Shown one piece after another: positions 6,881 to 7,775 of a stretch of DNA of 7,775 bases. Below the pieces are notes generated by a model, which had not been told where the DNA came from, did no database searches, and saw only the letters and a list, made by a program, of their open reading frames with translations. Origin of the DNA: an uncultured Eubacteriales bacterium (lineage in GTDB: Bacteria; Bacillota; Clostridia; TANB77; CAG-508); the NCBI GenBank assembly GCA_905203305.1, contig CAJKVH010000021.1, forward strand, positions 1 through 7,775. The letters run 5' to 3'. Every line of letters starts with the position of its first letter. The stretch's first letter is position 1. The position numbers and the translations under genes are program-made.

Positions 6881-7002
6881 CTTGGGCTAGTAAAGCCGTT
6901 AAGGCTAGTAGTTACAAGAACTTGTGGGTAGAACTCTAAAAGGGGTTCTATTATTTTGCTCCTATCTCTCATTGCACAAAACTTTGATGCCGCGACACTT
7001 TC
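6881..7002. ncRNA. GC-richer intergenic island with several hairpins; candidate structured RNA or element end
   Basis: By hand count about 42 percent of 6881-7000 is G or C, while the flanks are almost pure A/T. GGCTAGTA occurs twice (6885-6892 and 6903-6910). GGCT (6885-6888) can pair with AGCC (6894-6897), or that AGCC can pair with GGCT (6903-6906), giving two exclusive hairpins. ACAA (6914-6917) can pair with TTGT (6922-6925). A 9-bp stem follows at 6929-6950. No coding frame crosses it. It could be a small RNA, a leader element, or the palindromic end of a lost IS200/IS605-type element. I do not recognise a named RNA family, and the strand is assigned only loosely from the terminator-like hairpin on +. 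Confidence 0.35.
6929..6957 (+). terminator. Terminator-like hairpin inside the GC island
   Basis: TAGAACTCT (6929-6937) pairs with GGGGTTCTA (6942-6950) over nine positions, including two U-G pairs, around an AAAA loop. TTATTTT (6951-6957) follows. If real, it would end a short transcript covering 6881-6950. Confidence 0.45.
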
Positions 7003-7159
7003 AAATAAAAATAATTAATAATTTTGCCGTGAAGTATAGAAAAATATTTGTTCTTATTATAAAATATGTACAATAGTTCAAAAATACTAAAAATTGTAAT
7101 ATATAAGTACTAACAAATATACTAAGAATTAAATTTTATATAATAAAGGATGTGTTCGT
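7003..7159 (+). promoter_or_regulatory. Leader region of the RhuM-family gene
   Basis: No gene is visible. AAAGGA (7145-7150), nine bases before ATG 7160, is the ribosome binding site. A TATAAT at 7139-7144 is too close to the start to be a normal -10, because its transcript would begin after the ribosome binding site. A weaker candidate is TACAAT (7069-7074) with TTGTTC (7048-7053), spaced only 15 bases apart. The promoter therefore remains unassigned. Confidence 0.3.
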
Positions 7160-7775
7160 ATGGACGAAAAAAAGAATGAAATTATTTTATTTGAAAACCA
7201 AGGAGTAAAATTAGAAGTAAACTTAAAAGATGAAACTGTGTGGCTTACACAAAAACAAATGGCAGAATTATTTGGAAAAGATAGAAGAACAATCACTCGC
7301 CATATTCAAAATATTTATAAAGATGAAGAATTATCTGAAAGTTCAGTATGCTCATTTTTTGAGCATACTGCTGAAGATGGTAAAAAATATAATGTACAAT
7401 ATTACAATCTAGATATGATAATTTCTGTTGGGTATCGTGTAAAATCACAAAATGGTATTTTATTTAGAAAATGGGCTACTAGTGTATTAAAAGATTACAT
7501 GCTAAAAGGTTATGCAGTAAATCAAAAAAGATTAGAATATTTGGAAAAAACTATAAAATTAATAGATATTGCTAATCGTATTGATGAAAGACTAGAAGGA
7601 AATGATGCAAAAGAAATATTAAAAGTAATTGGAGGATATTCAAAAGCATTAGACTTATTAGATGATTATGATCATAGAACTTTAAAGAAAATTGAAGGAA
7701 ATATAGACGATAGGAAAATTAAATACCAAGAATGTATAAATATAATTAATAAATTAAGATTCAATGAAGAAAGTT
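7160..7775 (+). CDS. RhuM-family protein, probably RhuM-Fic/Doc fusion, 3' end outside the window
   Basis: The open frame runs 205 codons from ATG 7160 to the edge without a stop; AAAGGA lies nine bases upstream. The N-terminal half carries the hallmark RhuM blocks. These are VWLTQKQMAELFGKDRRTIT (27-46, helix-turn-helix-like), RHIQNIYKDEEL (47-58), SVCSFFEHTAEDGKKY (62-77), YYNLDMIISVGYRVKS (81-96) and LFRKWATSVLKDYMLKGYAV (101-120). RhuM proteins are named from a Salmonella pathogenicity-island gene; their biochemical role is not established, though the N-terminal part looks DNA-binding. Residues 155-172 (KVIGGYSKALDLLDDYDH) match, as I recall it, the linker seen in RhuM proteins fused to a Fic/Doc domain. 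The diagnostic Fic motif (HPFxDGNKR) would lie beyond the edge, so the fusion is inferred. The gene lies apart from the transporter module, in accessory-looking sequence. Confidence 0.85.
   Translation, partial: MDEKKNEIILFENQGVKLEVNLKDETVWLTQKQMAELFGKDRRTITRHIQNIYKDEELSESSVCSFFEHTAEDGKKYNVQYYNLDMIISVGYRVKSQNGILFRKWATSVLKDYMLKGYAVNQKRLEYLEKTIKLIDIANRIDERLEGNDAKEILKVIGGYSKALDLLDDYDHRTLKKIEGNIDDRKIKYQECINIINKLRFNEES
7344..7370. repeat. Perfect 11-bp inverted repeat within the RhuM coding sequence
   Basis: CAGTATGCTCA (7344-7354) and TGAGCATACTG (7360-7370) are exact reverse complements around a TTTTT loop (7355-7359). The repeat covers codons for residues 62-71 of the RhuM protein, a conserved block, so the symmetry coexists with coding constraint. 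In mRNA it would be a stable hairpin within this AT-rich gene. Confidence 0.85.

Noticed and set aside
7139..7144. TATAAT as the -10 of the RhuM gene
   Set aside because: Transcription would begin near 7151, after the AAAGGA ribosome binding site, leaving too short a leader.
7230..7412. 60-residue forward open frame inside the RhuM gene
   Set aside because: It is out of frame with the conserved RhuM reading and has no ribosome binding site.
1..7775. CRISPR array, tRNA or rRNA genes
   Set aside because: No regularly spaced repeats, no tRNA-like cloverleaf with a TTCRA-type arm, and no conserved rRNA segments were seen in the window.

Overview
The window is very AT-rich and uses A/T-ending codons throughout, with strong purine-rich ribosome binding sites (GGAGG, AAGGAG). 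TGG encodes Trp and TGA is a normal stop: the response regulator ends in TGA inside an ATGA overlap. This fits a low-GC Gram-positive bacterium, probably a clostridial Firmicute; the species cannot be named from the sequence. A prepilin-like peptide (KEITLIALVI) near the left edge resembles leaders common in gut Clostridia, which agrees with that.

Layout. Positions 1-1682 are a worn accessory zone: a broken gene remnant (19-341), one intact gene for a three-helix membrane protein of unknown function (401-1006), and a decayed gene split by a frameshift and a stop (1007-1682), closed by a clear terminator (1693-1727). Positions 1730-6466 hold an intact BceRS-BceAB-type antimicrobial-peptide sensing and resistance module: OmpR-type response regulator (1800-2471), intramembrane-sensing histidine kinase (2468-3484), terminator, ABC ATPase (3625-4392) and a 694-residue FtsX-type permease (4382-6466). 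After the permease comes a 43-codon orphan coding remnant (6471-6599), then about 560 bases without a gene. That stretch contains a sharply GC-richer island (about 6881-7002) that can fold into several hairpins. A RhuM-family gene, probably a RhuM-Fic/Doc fusion, starts at 7160 and runs off the right edge.

How the parts work together. In Bce modules the permease, with its large extracellular domain, detects peptide antibiotics that bind cell-wall precursors and activates the kinase, which has almost no extracellular part. The phosphorylated regulator then switches on the transporter genes. Here both the regulator-kinase operon and the transporter operon carry the same 22-base element with the palindrome CTTACA-N5-TGTAAG upstream of a TATAAT box with a poor -35. 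This suggests the regulator activates both its own operon and the transporter. The transporter copy has one extra half-site, and its palindrome sits two helical turns further from the -10, so DNA-face phasing is kept.

The strongest leads are this phased operator pair, the structured GC island upstream of the RhuM gene, and a perfect 11-bp inverted repeat inside the RhuM coding sequence. I found no clearly new multi-gene system; the central module belongs to a known family.
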